A stretch of 64,000 nt of DNA. Origin: Regnicoccus_A sp014224355 (GTDB taxonomy: Bacteria; Cyanobacteriota; Cyanobacteriia; PCC-6307; Cyanobiaceae). Both the position numbers and the translations under genes were made by a program. The notes below the pieces were generated by a model. That model saw only the letters and a program-made list of their open reading frames with translations, searched no databases and was not told the origin of the DNA. The DNA lies in contig NZ_CP154799.1 of assembly GCF_050920705.1 (NCBI RefSeq), positions 2,914,001 to 2,978,000 on the forward strand. The letters are read 5' to 3'. Positions 26,138-34,149 of this stretch are shown here, piece after piece. Positions within the stretch are counted from its first letter, which is position 1. Every line of letters starts with the position of its first letter.

Positions 26138-26797
26138 TCAACCCGCCCCAGCCACCAGCTCACTGCGCACCCGCTGCAGCGGACCGCCGCCGTCGGCGAA
26201 ACTCTGCTCCAGCCGCATGGCCACCAGCTGGGTCGCTGGATCCAGGCAGGCGGAGAAAGGCAAGCCTGAGGAGCTGTTCATCTCCTGGGCACCGCTCAAG
26301 CCGCCACAACCCGTCCAGGCATTGGGCTGGGCCGCCAGGCCATCGAGCACCACGCGGCTCTGCGCTGTCGTGCCGTCTTCGATGCGCCCTTCCAGTCCGT
26401 AGGCCGGTCCGCAGCGCACCAGCACCTGGCCGCGCCAGATCCCGCTCGGTGGCGCCCCCACCGAATAGGTGATCAGCTGGCCCTGGCGCTGGAGTTGCAG
26501 CACCACCCGCCGTCCGGAGGTTCCGCAGCTCACCGGTAGCGAGGCCGGCTCATTCACCACGTCCGTCGCCCCCTCCAGATCAGCCCGGATCAGGGCCAGG
26601 GCACGCCGCTGGTAGCTGCGCTCCCGCACCAGCCGGGAGAACTGCCGCGCGTTGCGCCCCTCCCCCAGCAGCGCCTGCACCACCACACCGCAGACCAGCA
26701 GGCCCAGGGCCATGGCCAGCAGCAACTCCACCAGCCCGAAACCTGCGTTGCGCTGCCGAAGCGTTCTCTGAACCGTGGTGATCGTCATCAGCGTCAA
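26138..26797 (-). CDS. Minor pilin, PilW-like
   Basis: 219 residues. The prepilin motif is NAG|FGLVELLLAMALGLLVCGV, with Glu at mature position 5. A helical stalk and a large Cys-containing globular domain follow, the size range of PilW/GspJ-type minor pilins. The start overlaps the stop of the upstream FimT-like gene (ATGA). It is the last gene of a four-gene minor-pilin operon. In other bacteria such sets prime pilus assembly and may carry adhesins. Confidence 0.75.
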   Translation of the reverse strand: MTLMTITTVQRTLRQRNAGFGLVELLLAMALGLLVCGVVVQALLGEGRNARQFSRLVRERSYQRRALALIRADLEGATDVVNEPASLPVSCGTSGRRVVLQLQRQGQLITYSVGAPPSGIWRGQVLVRCGPAYGLEGRIEDGTTAQSRVVLDGLAAQPNAWTGCGGLSGAQEMNSSSGLPFSACLDPATQLVAMRLEQSFADGGGPLQRVRSELVAGAG

Positions 26798-27339
26798 AGG
26801 GTTGGGTCAGGGCTGCAGGCCGTGCTGTCGGGGCGGCCGCCGGCAGCGCCGCCATAGCGGCCGAGGCGCACCACTCCCAGGGGCAGGGCCATCACCAGGC
26901 AGCGGCGCAGCTCGGTGCCGGCACTGGTGAGCACCACCGTGCCCCCGTCCAGCACCAGGCCGTTGCTGCTGAAGCGCAGGGTGTCTGGGAGGTTGTGGTT
27001 CAGCTCGATCGAGCCGTTCTCCACCCCTTCCCCCAGGGCCATCGCCGCCCGCTCGCAACCGATCAGCGATCCACTGGATGGGGCCTGCCAGCCTCCTGGT
27101 GCAAGGCTCAGGCCACAGGGGCGTCCCAGCCGTTCCGCCTCCGCACGGCCCCGCTCGATCCCCAGCACCAGCCGCCGGGTGGCCACCTCAAGCCGCTGCC
27201 GCGCCATCGATTCGCCCCCGGCCTGAATCGCCAGCCCTGCCAGCACCAGCAGCACCGACACCCCCACCAGCAGCTCGGTGAGGGAAAAGCCCTGAGCGGC
27301 GACCCTTGACCCGTTGAATCGCCTGGTCATGGCCTGCAC
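26794..27339 (-). CDS. Minor pilin, FimT/GspH-like
   Basis: 181 residues. The prepilin motif is AQG|FSLTELLVGVSVLLVLAGLA, with Glu at mature position 5. A GspH-type domain follows (ATRRLVLGIERGRAEAERLG, then a Cys-containing beta region with CLVMALPLGVVRLGRYGG). It overlaps the upstream PilV-like gene by 13 bp and the downstream PilW-like gene by 4 bp. Confidence 0.8.
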   Translation of the reverse strand: MQAMTRRFNGSRVAAQGFSLTELLVGVSVLLVLAGLAIQAGGESMARQRLEVATRRLVLGIERGRAEAERLGRPCGLSLAPGGWQAPSSGSLIGCERAAMALGEGVENGSIELNHNLPDTLRFSSNGLVLDGGTVVLTSAGTELRRCLVMALPLGVVRLGRYGGAAGGRPDSTACSPDPTL

Positions 27340-27746
27340 AGGCCATGGGCCGCCGGAGCGAACAGGCGTTTGCGCTCGATGCCATCGGCCGTCGCCGTCA
27401 ACCAGAGGGCACCGGCTCCTTCCGTCTCAGCCGATTCTGGCGTCAGCACGATCCCCGCAGGCAGGGAGGAACGGGCGGTGCTCAGCTGCAAGCCCATCCA
27501 TTCCGCCGCATTGGCGCAGCTCATCGGCACCTCCGCTCCTGCGGCCCCCGCCGCCTCCACTTGCGCAGCGGCCGCCAGGCGCATCGCCCGCTCCCGCTGC
27601 AACAGCTCCATGTCGATCTGGCGCAGGAGCTCCTGCCGTTGCTGGGCGCGATGGTTCCAGGCCAGGGCCGATCCCCACAGCTGCACTGAACCGTTCGCCG
27701 CCAGGGCGAACACCACCGACGACACCATCACCTCCACCAGCGTCAT
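27327..27746 (-). CDS. Minor pilin, PilV-like, apparently without a leader peptide
   Basis: 139 residues. The protein starts directly as MTLVEVMVSSVVFALAANGS, i.e. at what would be mature position 1 of a pilin, with no leader and no Gly at -1. The upstream in-frame codons read ...GDGA with no start codon. The ATG overlaps the stop of the PilX-like gene (ATGA). Glu is present at the fifth position. Either the protein is inserted without processing, or an unusual upstream start is used, or the true reading includes a shift from the upstream gene. Confidence 0.65.
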   Translation of the reverse strand: MTLVEVMVSSVVFALAANGSVQLWGSALAWNHRAQQRQELLRQIDMELLQRERAMRLAAAAQVEAAGAAGAEVPMSCANAAEWMGLQLSTARSSLPAGIVLTPESAETEGAGALWLTATADGIERKRLFAPAAHGLCRP

Positions 27747-28303
27747 CGCCCCATCCCCCGCAGACCCGCCACGCGCAGGGGCTGTGGGGCCTCCCCCGCC
27801 AGCTCCAGCGCATACAACCGCTGCACAGCCCCATCGCTCAGTTCCAGCCGCAGTTCACCCGGATGGCCTGTGACGCCCGGCACCCCAGGTGTCCACGACA
27901 CCAGCCGGTAGTCGCTCTCTCCCACCCGTCCGCTCAGCAGAGGCGCTGGATCAAGCCCTGCCCCGCAACCGGGCACCGGCGCAATCCAGGCACTGGAGGC
28001 CAGGGGCAACAGGCAGGCGTGCTCACCGCTCAAGCTGCTCGCCACCTGCTCCGCCGCCGACGCCAGGGCGTCCTCCAGCCGCCGCTGCTCCAGCTCCGCC
28101 GCCGCCAGCCGGCTGCCCTGCAGCGCAACCGTCTGCACCGACAGCGCACTCAGCATCAACACCAGCGACACCCCGAACGCCAGCGGCAGCAGAAAACCCT
28201 GCTCACCCTCCGGCGCCTGTCTGCGCCAGATCCCCAGGGCCCTACAGCTTCTCACCGTCCATGGAACCGCCATCGGCGGACTCCTCAATCCACGATCCCC
28301 CAA
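27743..28303 (-). CDS. Minor pilin-like protein, PilX-type
   Basis: 186 residues from 28303, with an alternative ATG at 28273 (MAVPWTVRSC). A leader ends in EQG, then FLLPLAFGVSLVLMLSALSV; mature position 5 is not Glu, as is common in PilX/GspK-type tip pilins. The globular domain has several Cys. It is the first gene of the overlapping operon PilX-PilV-FimT-PilW. Confidence 0.65.
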   Translation of the reverse strand: MGDRGLRSPPMAVPWTVRSCRALGIWRRQAPEGEQGFLLPLAFGVSLVLMLSALSVQTVALQGSRLAAAELEQRRLEDALASAAEQVASSLSGEHACLLPLASSAWIAPVPGCGAGLDPAPLLSGRVGESDYRLVSWTPGVPGVTGHPGELRLELSDGAVQRLYALELAGEAPQPLRVAGLRGMGR

Positions 28304-28404
28304 GCGTTCCCAGCCGGGGGCGTGGTGCTCCCCGGTTCAGGCGGGGCTGGGCGCTGGCTTCAACAAACGTTGCATGGACTCAGAGCTGCGCATCAATATG
28401 TGGC

Positions 28405-28596
28405 ATGCGCACCACTCTCAATCTCGACGACGACCTCCTCAAGCAGGCTCAGCTGATCAGCGGCATCAGTGAGCGCACCCAGCTGGTCCGCGAAGCGCTC
28501 AAAGCCCTCGTGCAACGAGAAAGCGCCCGCCGGCTTGCCGCACTCGGTGGTTCTGAGCCCCAGCTCGAAGCCATCCCGCGTCGCCTGGCCTACTGA
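28405..28596 (+). CDS. VapB-type antitoxin, orphan
   Basis: 63 residues. MRTTLNLDDDLLKQAQLISG followed by RTQLVREALKALVQRES is the short ribbon-helix-helix VapB/DUF2191 pattern. These proteins bind their own operator DNA and inhibit a PIN-domain RNase. No toxin gene follows; the next gene is on the opposite strand and its end overlaps. A clear paralogue lies at 29552-29746. Confidence 0.8.
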   Translation: MRTTLNLDDDLLKQAQLISGISERTQLVREALKALVQRESARRLAALGGSEPQLEAIPRRLAY

Positions 28597-28835
28597 TTCA
28601 GCGTTGCCGCCAGCTTCGGGTTCCACTGGGGGAGGCTCTCCCACTCCCGGCGGCTGTAGACGAGCAGATCGGTGGCCAGCGGAAGATCGGCCGTGTCCCA
28701 GGGGCGCAGGCGTTCCCAGATCGGCAGCTCGCACTGCCGCAGCACCAGCAGCAGATCCAGATCGCTGCCTGGAACTGGGCCAGCGCAGCACGGACCCACT
28801 CGATGATCGCTGTGGCATGGAACAGGCCCTGCTCA
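28590..28835 (-). pseudogene. Remnant of a MNT-type nucleotidyltransferase
   Basis: The 3' part reads GSDLDLLLVLRQCELPIWER and continues to KLAATLNQ. This is the second half of a minimal nucleotidyltransferase (the G-S-D-x-D metal site), as in MntA/HEPN systems. The 5' part (AIIEWVRAALAQF) is in another frame and the connecting core is missing, so the gene is internally deleted. It follows the Uma2 gene. Confidence 0.6.
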
Positions 28836-29460
28836 GACGTCCCAGATCGGAGCCAGATCCAGCACCAGGGCAGGGAACAGATCTCCTCCATCCAGCTCCT
28901 TGGCGTCGTTGAGGCGCTCAGGGGTGGAGGCGGCCCCCGCGCGCCAGATCTCCACCGCCCTCTCCTCGGGCAGCAACAACCAGCCCAGCTGCGCCCCATT
29001 GGCCTGGTAGGCGTCCATCTTCTGGGGGCGCACTGACGCCACGGGGCCCTTCGCCTAACGCGCTGGCCAGTTCCACCACCAGATCGGGGCAGAGGGGCGC
29101 AGAGCCACGGCGCTGCTCGGGGGTGAGCGCCTGCCACCGATCCAGATGCACCAGCGAGGCATCGGGGCTCAGCACCGAGCCATCGGGCAGGCGAAATCCG
29201 CTGGAGCTGTCGAACGCTTTCATGGGCAGGCCACTCCGGCGAACCGCCCACCAGAGCAACGCCCCAAGGGCCTGGTTGCGGGCGCCGGCTTCGCTGCCGG
29301 TGGGGGTCATGGCAATGAGGCGGCCATCGGCCATCAGTTCGAGTACCGCATCGGGATTGGCCTGGCACACCAGCTCGAACTGATCGGGGTTGAGCCGTAG
29401 ATCCCAGGGCAGCTGCAGCGGTTGCAGGGCCGCAGATGGGAGTGGCTGGGCCAGCGTCAT
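28833..29460 (-). CDS. Uma2-family (DUF820) nuclease-like protein, apparent frameshift
   Basis: The first frame (from 29460) covers LNPDQFELVCQANPDAVLEL, the SxxxR-like GSEAGARNQALGALL, the acidic LSPDASLVHLDRW, and PDLVVELAS. These match the PD-(D/E)XK core of the Uma2 family. The end (KMDAYQANGAQLGWLLLPEE to IWDV) is in another frame. The change coincides with a five-G run (29024-29028); removing one base joins both parts into one ~208-residue protein. The family is abundant in cyanobacteria and of unsettled function. Confidence 0.75.
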
Positions 29461-29551
29461 GAAGCTTCCCCCTCGTGAACCTCACCGTAACGACATCGCT
29501 CGGCCCGGGCTGTCAGGGTTTAAGTCCCACGTCTCGGCGGCTGAATCGGGC

Positions 29552-29746
29552 ATGCGCACCACCCTCACCCTCGACGACGATCTGCTCGCTCAGGCCGGAA
29601 AACTCAGCGGCATCAAGGAGAGCACCCAGCTGATCCGCGAGGCCCTCAAGGCCCTGATCGAGCGGGAACGCTCACGCCGGCTGGTCCCCATGGGCGGCTC
29701 GGAGACCCAGATCGGACCACCCCCGCGCCACCGCCAGCTCTACTGA
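29552..29746 (+). CDS. VapB-type antitoxin, orphan paralogue
   Basis: 64 residues. MRTTLTLDDDLLAQAGKLSG then STQLIREALKALIERERSRR matches the antitoxin at 28405 almost throughout, and the codons are similar too. Again no PIN toxin follows directly; the next gene, 45 bp on, is a FitA-type antitoxin with its own toxin. Confidence 0.82.
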   Translation: MRTTLTLDDDLLAQAGKLSGIKESTQLIREALKALIERERSRRLVPMGGSETQIGPPPRHRQLY

Positions 29747-29791
29747 TTCAGAACATCGTTATCATGAATTGATAGCAATCCTTAAGGCGCC

Positions 29792-30025
29792 ATGGCGCAG
29801 CTCCTGATCCGGCAGCTGGATGATCAGGTGGTGGCCGCGCTCAGGGCCCGGGCCCGGGCTCAGGGCCTCTCCCTAGAGCAGAGCCTTCGCGACCTCCTCA
29901 CCGCCGCGGCCCGGCAGGACGACGCCCTCAAAGGCGAGCTGGCTCGCCTGCGGGCCACCACACCGCCTGCGGGCCGCAACCTTGATGTGGCGGCCCTGAT
30001 CCGCGAGGACCGGGATGGCCGCTGA
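29792..30025 (+). CDS. FitA-like ribbon-helix-helix antitoxin
   Basis: 77 residues. MAQLLIRQLDDQVVAALRAR followed by QGLSLEQSLRDLL is the RHH domain of FitA-type antitoxins, and the C-terminal tail (NLDVAALIREDRDGR) is the toxin-binding part. It overlaps the toxin start by 11 bp, which implies coupled translation and autoregulation of the pair. Confidence 0.88.
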   Translation: MAQLLIRQLDDQVVAALRARARAQGLSLEQSLRDLLTAAARQDDALKGELARLRATTPPAGRNLDVAALIREDRDGR

Positions 30026-30467
30026 ATCCGGCCCCTGGGTAGTGGACGCTTCGGTGGCCTTCGCCTGGTTTGCCGCCGTGCCGGGCTCCGAGCAGGCCGC
30101 CCGGTTGCTCGACGGCGGACCCGCCACCCTGCGACTGGCACCCGACCTGGTGCTGGTGGAACTGCTGAACGCGGGCTGGAAAAGTCTTCGGCTGGGGGCG
30201 ATCAGCTCCGAACAGTTCCAGGTGTTGGCGAACCGCGCCGCCAAACCGTTCAGCCGCCTGATCCCATCCACCGCGCTGCTGGCTCGTGCCGCGCACTGGT
30301 GCCTGGAGCTTGATCACCCCGCCTATGACTGCCTTTACGTGGCCCTGGCCGAACCCGAACAGACACGGGCCACCCTGATCACGGCGGATCAGCGGCTTCT
30401 TCGCAAGCTCCAGCAGCCGCTGCCTGGCCTTCCCGCTGCGCTCGATCTGGCCTGTCTCACGGATTGA
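30015..30467 (+). CDS. VapC-family PIN-domain toxin
   Basis: 150 residues. PIN domain with VVDASVAFAWFA (first Asp), LVLVELLNAGWKS (Glu), HPAYDCLYVALAE (Asp) and LITADQRLL (fourth acidic position). These are the metal-binding residues of a VapC endoribonuclease. All are present and the frame is intact, so this pair looks functional. The convergent lepA stop lies 9 bp away. Confidence 0.9.
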   Translation: MAAESGPWVVDASVAFAWFAAVPGSEQAARLLDGGPATLRLAPDLVLVELLNAGWKSLRLGAISSEQFQVLANRAAKPFSRLIPSTALLARAAHWCLELDHPAYDCLYVALAEPEQTRATLITADQRLLRKLQQPLPGLPAALDLACLTD

Positions 30468-30476
30468 GCGACAGCC

Positions 30477-32285
30477 CTACTGATTCAACTTCAGCACCGC
30501 CATGAAGGCTTCCTGGGGCACATCCACCTTGCCCATCGCCTTCATGCGCTTCTTGCCTTTGGCCTGTTTTTTCAGCAGCTTTTTCTTGCGGGAGATGTCG
30601 CCGCCGTAGCACTTGGCCAGCACGTCCTTGCGGATGGCGCTGATGCTTTCGCTGGCGATGATGCGGCTGCCGATCGAGGCCTGGATTGGAATCTTGAACT
30701 GCTGGCGCGGAATCAGCTCCTTCAGTTTCTCCACCAGGCTCTTGCCCACGTTGTAGGCCTTGTCGCGGTGCACGATCGTGGTGAGCGGATCGGCCTTCTC
30801 GCTGTTGATCAGCACATCGAGGCGCACCAGCTCATTGCGCCGGTAGCCGATCAGGCTGTACTCCATCGAGGCATAGCCCTTGGTACGGCTCTTCATCTGA
30901 TCGAAGAAGTCGGTCACCACTTCGGCCAGCGGCATCTCGTAGTGCAGTGTCACCCGATCGGTGGTGATGAACTTCATGTCGATGAACTCACCCCGCCGCT
31001 CCTGACACAACTCCATCAGGGTGCCGTTGAAGGTGTTGGGGGTGTAGATCTCGAGCTTCACATAGGGCTCTTCGATCGATTCACGCTTCTGCGGATCCGG
31101 CAGCGTGGCGGGATTGTCCACCATCAAGATGCTGCCGTCGAGCATGTTCACTCGATAGATCACCGAGGGGGCGGTCACAATCAGATCGAGGTTGTACTCC
31201 CGCTCCAACCGCTCCTGCACAATTTCCATGTGCAGCAGGCCCAGGAAGCCACAGCGGAAGCCGAAGCCCATGGCGCTGCTGGTCTCCGGCTCGTAGTTCA
31301 GTGCCGCATCGGAGAGCTTGAGCTTGTTGAGCGCCTCGCGCAGGTCGGGGTACTGATCCGCATCGGTGGGGAACAGGCCACAGAACACCATCGGTTTGGC
31401 CTCGGTGTACCCCGGCAGCGGCTCGCTCACCGGATCGGCCACCAGGGTGATCGTGTCGCCCACCCGTGCATCGGCCACGGCCTTGATCGAGGCAGAGAGA
31501 TAACCCACCTCGCCGGCATGCAGGCTCTCCACCTGACGCTGGTCCGGCGCCATCACCCCCACCTCATCCAGCTCATAGCTGGTCTTGCTGGCCATCAGCA
31601 GCACCTTGTCCTTGCGCCCCACCTGGCCGCTGATCACCCGGAAGTACACGATCACGCCCCGGTAAGCGTCGTAGTAGGAATCGAAGATCAGGGCGCGCAG
31701 CTGCTCATTCACGCGGTCGGGCGGCGGCGGCACCCGCTCCACGATCGCTTCGAGAATTTCAGGAATGCCCAGCCCCGTCTTGGCCGAGCAATCGATCGCC
31801 TTTGAGGTGTCCAGCCCGATGATCGCCTCGATCTCCTCCTTGATCCGCTCGGGATCGGCGCCGGGCAGATCGATCTTGTTGAGCACCGGAATGATCTCCA
31901 GATCATTCTCCAGCGCCAGATACACATTCGCCAGCGTCTGCGCCTCCACCCCCTGGCTGGCATCCACCACCAGCAAGGCCCCCTCACAGGCCTGCAGGCT
32001 GCGGCTCACCTCATAGGAGAAATCCACATGGCCGGGGGTGTCGATCAGGTTGAGGATGTAGGTCTGGCCATCGGCCGCGGTGTATTCCATCCGCGCGGCC
32101 TGGAGCTTGATCGTGATCCCCCGCTCCCGCTCCAGCTCCATGTTGTCGAGGAACTGGGCCTGCATGTCGCGCGCCGCCACCGTTCCGGTGTCCTGCAGCA
32201 ACCGGTCGGCCAGGGTCGACTTGCCGTGGTCGATGTGGGCAATGATGCAGAAATTGCGGATCCGCTGAACGGGAACGTCGGTCAT
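30477..32285 (-). CDS. lepA: Elongation factor 4 (LepA)
   Basis: A 602-residue translational GTPase with full family length. The G1 loop IAHIDHGKSTLADRLL, G3 DTPGHVDF, G4 NKIDLPGA, EF-G-like domains and the LepA-specific C-terminal domain are present, ending in a basic tail (GGDISRKKKLLKKQAKGKKR). It acts on stalled or mistranslocated ribosomes. It sits as an island of core sequence within the toxin-antitoxin region. Confidence 0.97.
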   Translation of the reverse strand: MTDVPVQRIRNFCIIAHIDHGKSTLADRLLQDTGTVAARDMQAQFLDNMELERERGITIKLQAARMEYTAADGQTYILNLIDTPGHVDFSYEVSRSLQACEGALLVVDASQGVEAQTLANVYLALENDLEIIPVLNKIDLPGADPERIKEEIEAIIGLDTSKAIDCSAKTGLGIPEILEAIVERVPPPPDRVNEQLRALIFDSYYDAYRGVIVYFRVISGQVGRKDKVLLMASKTSYELDEVGVMAPDQRQVESLHAGEVGYLSASIKAVADARVGDTITLVADPVSEPLPGYTEAKPMVFCGLFPTDADQYPDLREALNKLKLSDAALNYEPETSSAMGFGFRCGFLGLLHMEIVQERLEREYNLDLIVTAPSVIYRVNMLDGSILMVDNPATLPDPQKRESIEEPYVKLEIYTPNTFNGTLMELCQERRGEFIDMKFITTDRVTLHYEMPLAEVVTDFFDQMKSRTKGYASMEYSLIGYRRNELVRLDVLINSEKADPLTTIVHRDKAYNVGKSLVEKLKELIPRQQFKIPIQASIGSRIIASESISAIRKDVLAKCYGGDISRKKKLLKKQAKGKKRMKAMGKVDVPQEAFMAVLKLNQ

Positions 32286-32390
32286 GCGCGTCGTAGGCCC
32301 GACAACCCCTGAAGGCTGCCGAAAGTTCAGGAGATCCTAGGCAGGCGTTTCGGATCAAACCAGGGTCAATCTTGGTCCAGTCTCGCTGAG

Positions 32391-32695
32391 ATGGGATCGC
32401 CCCTCCCCAAGACCCGTTCTGAGCCAGCCAGCTCGGAGCCAGCCGGTTCAGAGCCGGCCGGCACCCAACAGGTGAATGTGCACCAGGCCAAGAGCCAGCT
32501 GTCGCGCCTGCTCCACGACTTGGAGGCCGGCCACGACTTGGTGATCGCCCGCTCCGGCGTGCCGATCGCCCGGCTGGTTCCCTGGAGGCCCCCCAGCCAG
32601 GGGGTGGCGCCACCCGGCGCTCTGGCCGGTGCGATCACGCTGGCCGACGATTTCGACCACCCCTCGAGGAGCTGTTCGACAGCCTCGCGAGCTGA
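32391..32695 (+). CDS. Phd/YefM-type antitoxin (apparent frameshift at the 3' end)
   Basis: The core VNVHQAKSQLSRLLHDLEAG and VIARSGVPIARLVPW is the Phd fold. After DDFDHP the frame runs off. With one extra C at the four-C run 32660-32663 it reads PLEELFDSLAS and stops at 32693, four bases before the toxin ATG, which is the normal layout. The N-terminus contains short tandem repeats encoding SEPA/SEPAG units, probably not part of the fold, so the true start may be later. Confidence 0.7.
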
Positions 32696-32698
32696 GCG

Positions 32699-33088
32699 AT
32701 GGCGCGGCTGTTGCTGGACACCCATCTGGTCTTGTGATGGCTCACCGTTGACCCGCGTCTTCCAGCCGCTCTGTTTCCCTTGGTGAGGGACCCGGCCAAC
32801 ACGATGTTCGTCAGCCAGGCATCGCTCTGGGAGATCGCCATCAAACAGGGGCTCGGACGTCTCTCAGTGGATCTGGTCCGTCCGGAGCAGGCGATTCCCC
32901 AGCAGGGCTTTCGCTGGCTGGCCCTGAGCAACGCCCATCTGCTGGCCGTGGCCGAACTGGAGACCGTTCTCGGTCACCGCGATCCATTCGATCGGCTGCT
33001 GATCGCCCAGAGCCGTCTGGAACCCCTGCTGTTGCTGAGCGTCGATCGCCAGCTGGCCGCCAACGGGTCCACCGTGCAGATCGTCTGA
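32699..33088 (+). pseudogene. PIN-domain toxin with an early in-frame TGA
   Basis: From 32699: MARLLLDTHLVL, then TGA (32735-32737), then WLTVDPRLPAALFPLV and on through SQASLWEIAIKQGLGRLSV, HRDPFDRLLIAQS and LLLSVDRQL. All four PIN acidic positions are recognisable. Homologues normally have Trp or a similar residue at the TGA position. Either the toxin is inactivated by a single substitution, or a shorter product starts later without the first catalytic Asp. It is the partner of the Phd antitoxin. Confidence 0.7.
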
Positions 33089-33150
33089 CCAGAAACCGAG
33101 GCAGGTCATGCCGGTGGCTTCTTAAAGTCTTTGAAAAGATCCCCACGTCC

Positions 33151-33441
33151 ATGAGCACCGACACCGCCACAACAGACACCAGCTCCAGCGCCGAAGCCAT
33201 CAACGACCCCCGCGCCCTCACGATCGAGAACGTCGAGCGCGTCCTCGATGAGCTGCGCCCCTACTTGATGGCCGATGGCGGCAACGTCGAGATCGTCGAG
33301 ATCGACGGTCCCACGGTGAAAGTGCGCCTGCAGGGCGCCTGCGGCAGCTGCCCCAGCAGCACCATGACCCTGAAGATGGGCATCGAGCGCAAGCTGCGCG
33401 AGGCGATTCCGGAGGTGAACGAAGTGGTGCAGGTGCTCTGA
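33151..33441 (+). CDS. NifU C-terminal-domain Fe-S scaffold protein (Nfu type)
   Basis: 96 residues. An acidic, unstructured N-terminus (~25 residues) precedes the Nfu domain: LTIENVERVLDELRPYLMAD, GGNVEIVEI and the cluster-binding CGSCPSS motif. Cyanobacterial Nfu is an essential carrier of [4Fe-4S] clusters to photosystem I and other proteins, so it could also supply the iron-sulfur-rich Hox and NifJ proteins (inference). Confidence 0.92.
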   Translation: MSTDTATTDTSSSAEAINDPRALTIENVERVLDELRPYLMADGGNVEIVEIDGPTVKVRLQGACGSCPSSTMTLKMGIERKLREAIPEVNEVVQVL

Positions 33442-33454
33442 GCCCGCCCGGCCG

Positions 33455-33495
33455 GGCCGGAGTCGCTATGCCTTGGCGGTGTAGCGACTCCGGCC
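33455..33495. repeat. Perfect 14-bp inverted repeat between convergent genes
   Basis: GGCCGGAGTCGCTA (33455-33468) and TAGCGACTCCGGCC (33482-33495) form a strong stem with a 13-base loop. It lies just after the nfu stop and includes the last codons and stop of the minus-strand gene. There is no T-run on either side. It could act as a bidirectional terminator or RNA-stabilising hairpin. Confidence 0.7.
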
Positions 33496-34014
33496 GCGGG
33501 CGAGCAGCGCAGCGAGAGGCAGTAGACCCGCTGCCGCCGAGCCGGCGGGAACCGCGGTGAGCTCGGCATTCCCACTGAACGTCACATTGAAGCTTTGCGT
33601 CCGAGGAGGTCTCCCCTCGCAATTGCTGCGAGTGCACCTCACCAGTTGGGTTGGCAGTCCATTGAGCGACACGGTGGGGTTCGTCAGGGCGAGGCCGCTA
33701 ATTCGGAAAAACTGCCTATCATTTTGGCTTGAGCCAACTCTGGAGAATTCCAGCCGTTGGGCGTTTGCGTCGTACGTTGCAGACTGGGCTTGGGTACCCT
33801 GGATCCACGCGCTGACGGTGATGCTGGAGAAATTGGTGACGCCCGAGGTGGGGGTATAATCGAAAGATCCGCTGATCTGGCCTACGGGGGTGGGGAAGGT
33901 GGCGTTCTGGAAGGTGTAGGTGAGCGCCTGTGCAGGCATGAAGGCCATCGGCACCAACGTAATAGCGGCCCCAACCACAATTGGAGCGTTCAGAAATGGA
34001 ATTTTGATGGACAA
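33466..34014 (-). CDS. Exported protein with a PEP-CTERM-like C-terminus
   Basis: 182 residues. A signal peptide (about 1-30, ending MPAQA) is followed by a beta-rich domain (GQISGSFDYTPTSGVTNFSS) with one Cys pair (CTRSNC). The C-terminus is VPAGSAAAGLLPLAALLARGRSRY: a short hydrophobic helix then Arg residues, as in PEP-CTERM sorting signals, but with P-A-G where PEP is expected. Proteins of this type are processed by an exosortase and sent to the cell surface. The final stop is within a strong inverted repeat. Confidence 0.65.
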   Translation of the reverse strand: MSIKIPFLNAPIVVGAAITLVPMAFMPAQALTYTFQNATFPTPVGQISGSFDYTPTSGVTNFSSITVSAWIQGTQAQSATYDANAQRLEFSRVGSSQNDRQFFRISGLALTNPTVSLNGLPTQLVRCTRSNCEGRPPRTQSFNVTFSGNAELTAVPAGSAAAGLLPLAALLARGRSRYTAKA

Positions 34015-34149
34015 GGCCGCTGCGAAGACAAATCACCGAGCCAATTAAACCATTCACTGGCATGACCACTGTCATGAAAAGAACAAGGGGAATGTGCTGA
34101 GACAGTTGTCGCCGCTCCGTAGGCTGCACGCGCCCTTGCACCTGGAGCC

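Noticed and set aside
32391..32470. SEPA-repeat region as a CRISPR-like or regulatory repeat array
   Set aside because: Only a few short, adjacent, imperfect units with no spacers; explained as low-complexity coding or pre-start sequence.
32735..32737. TGA in the PIN toxin read as selenocysteine or Trp
   Set aside because: No SECIS-like hairpin is evident and other genes here use TGA as an ordinary stop, so a nonsense mutation or error is simpler.
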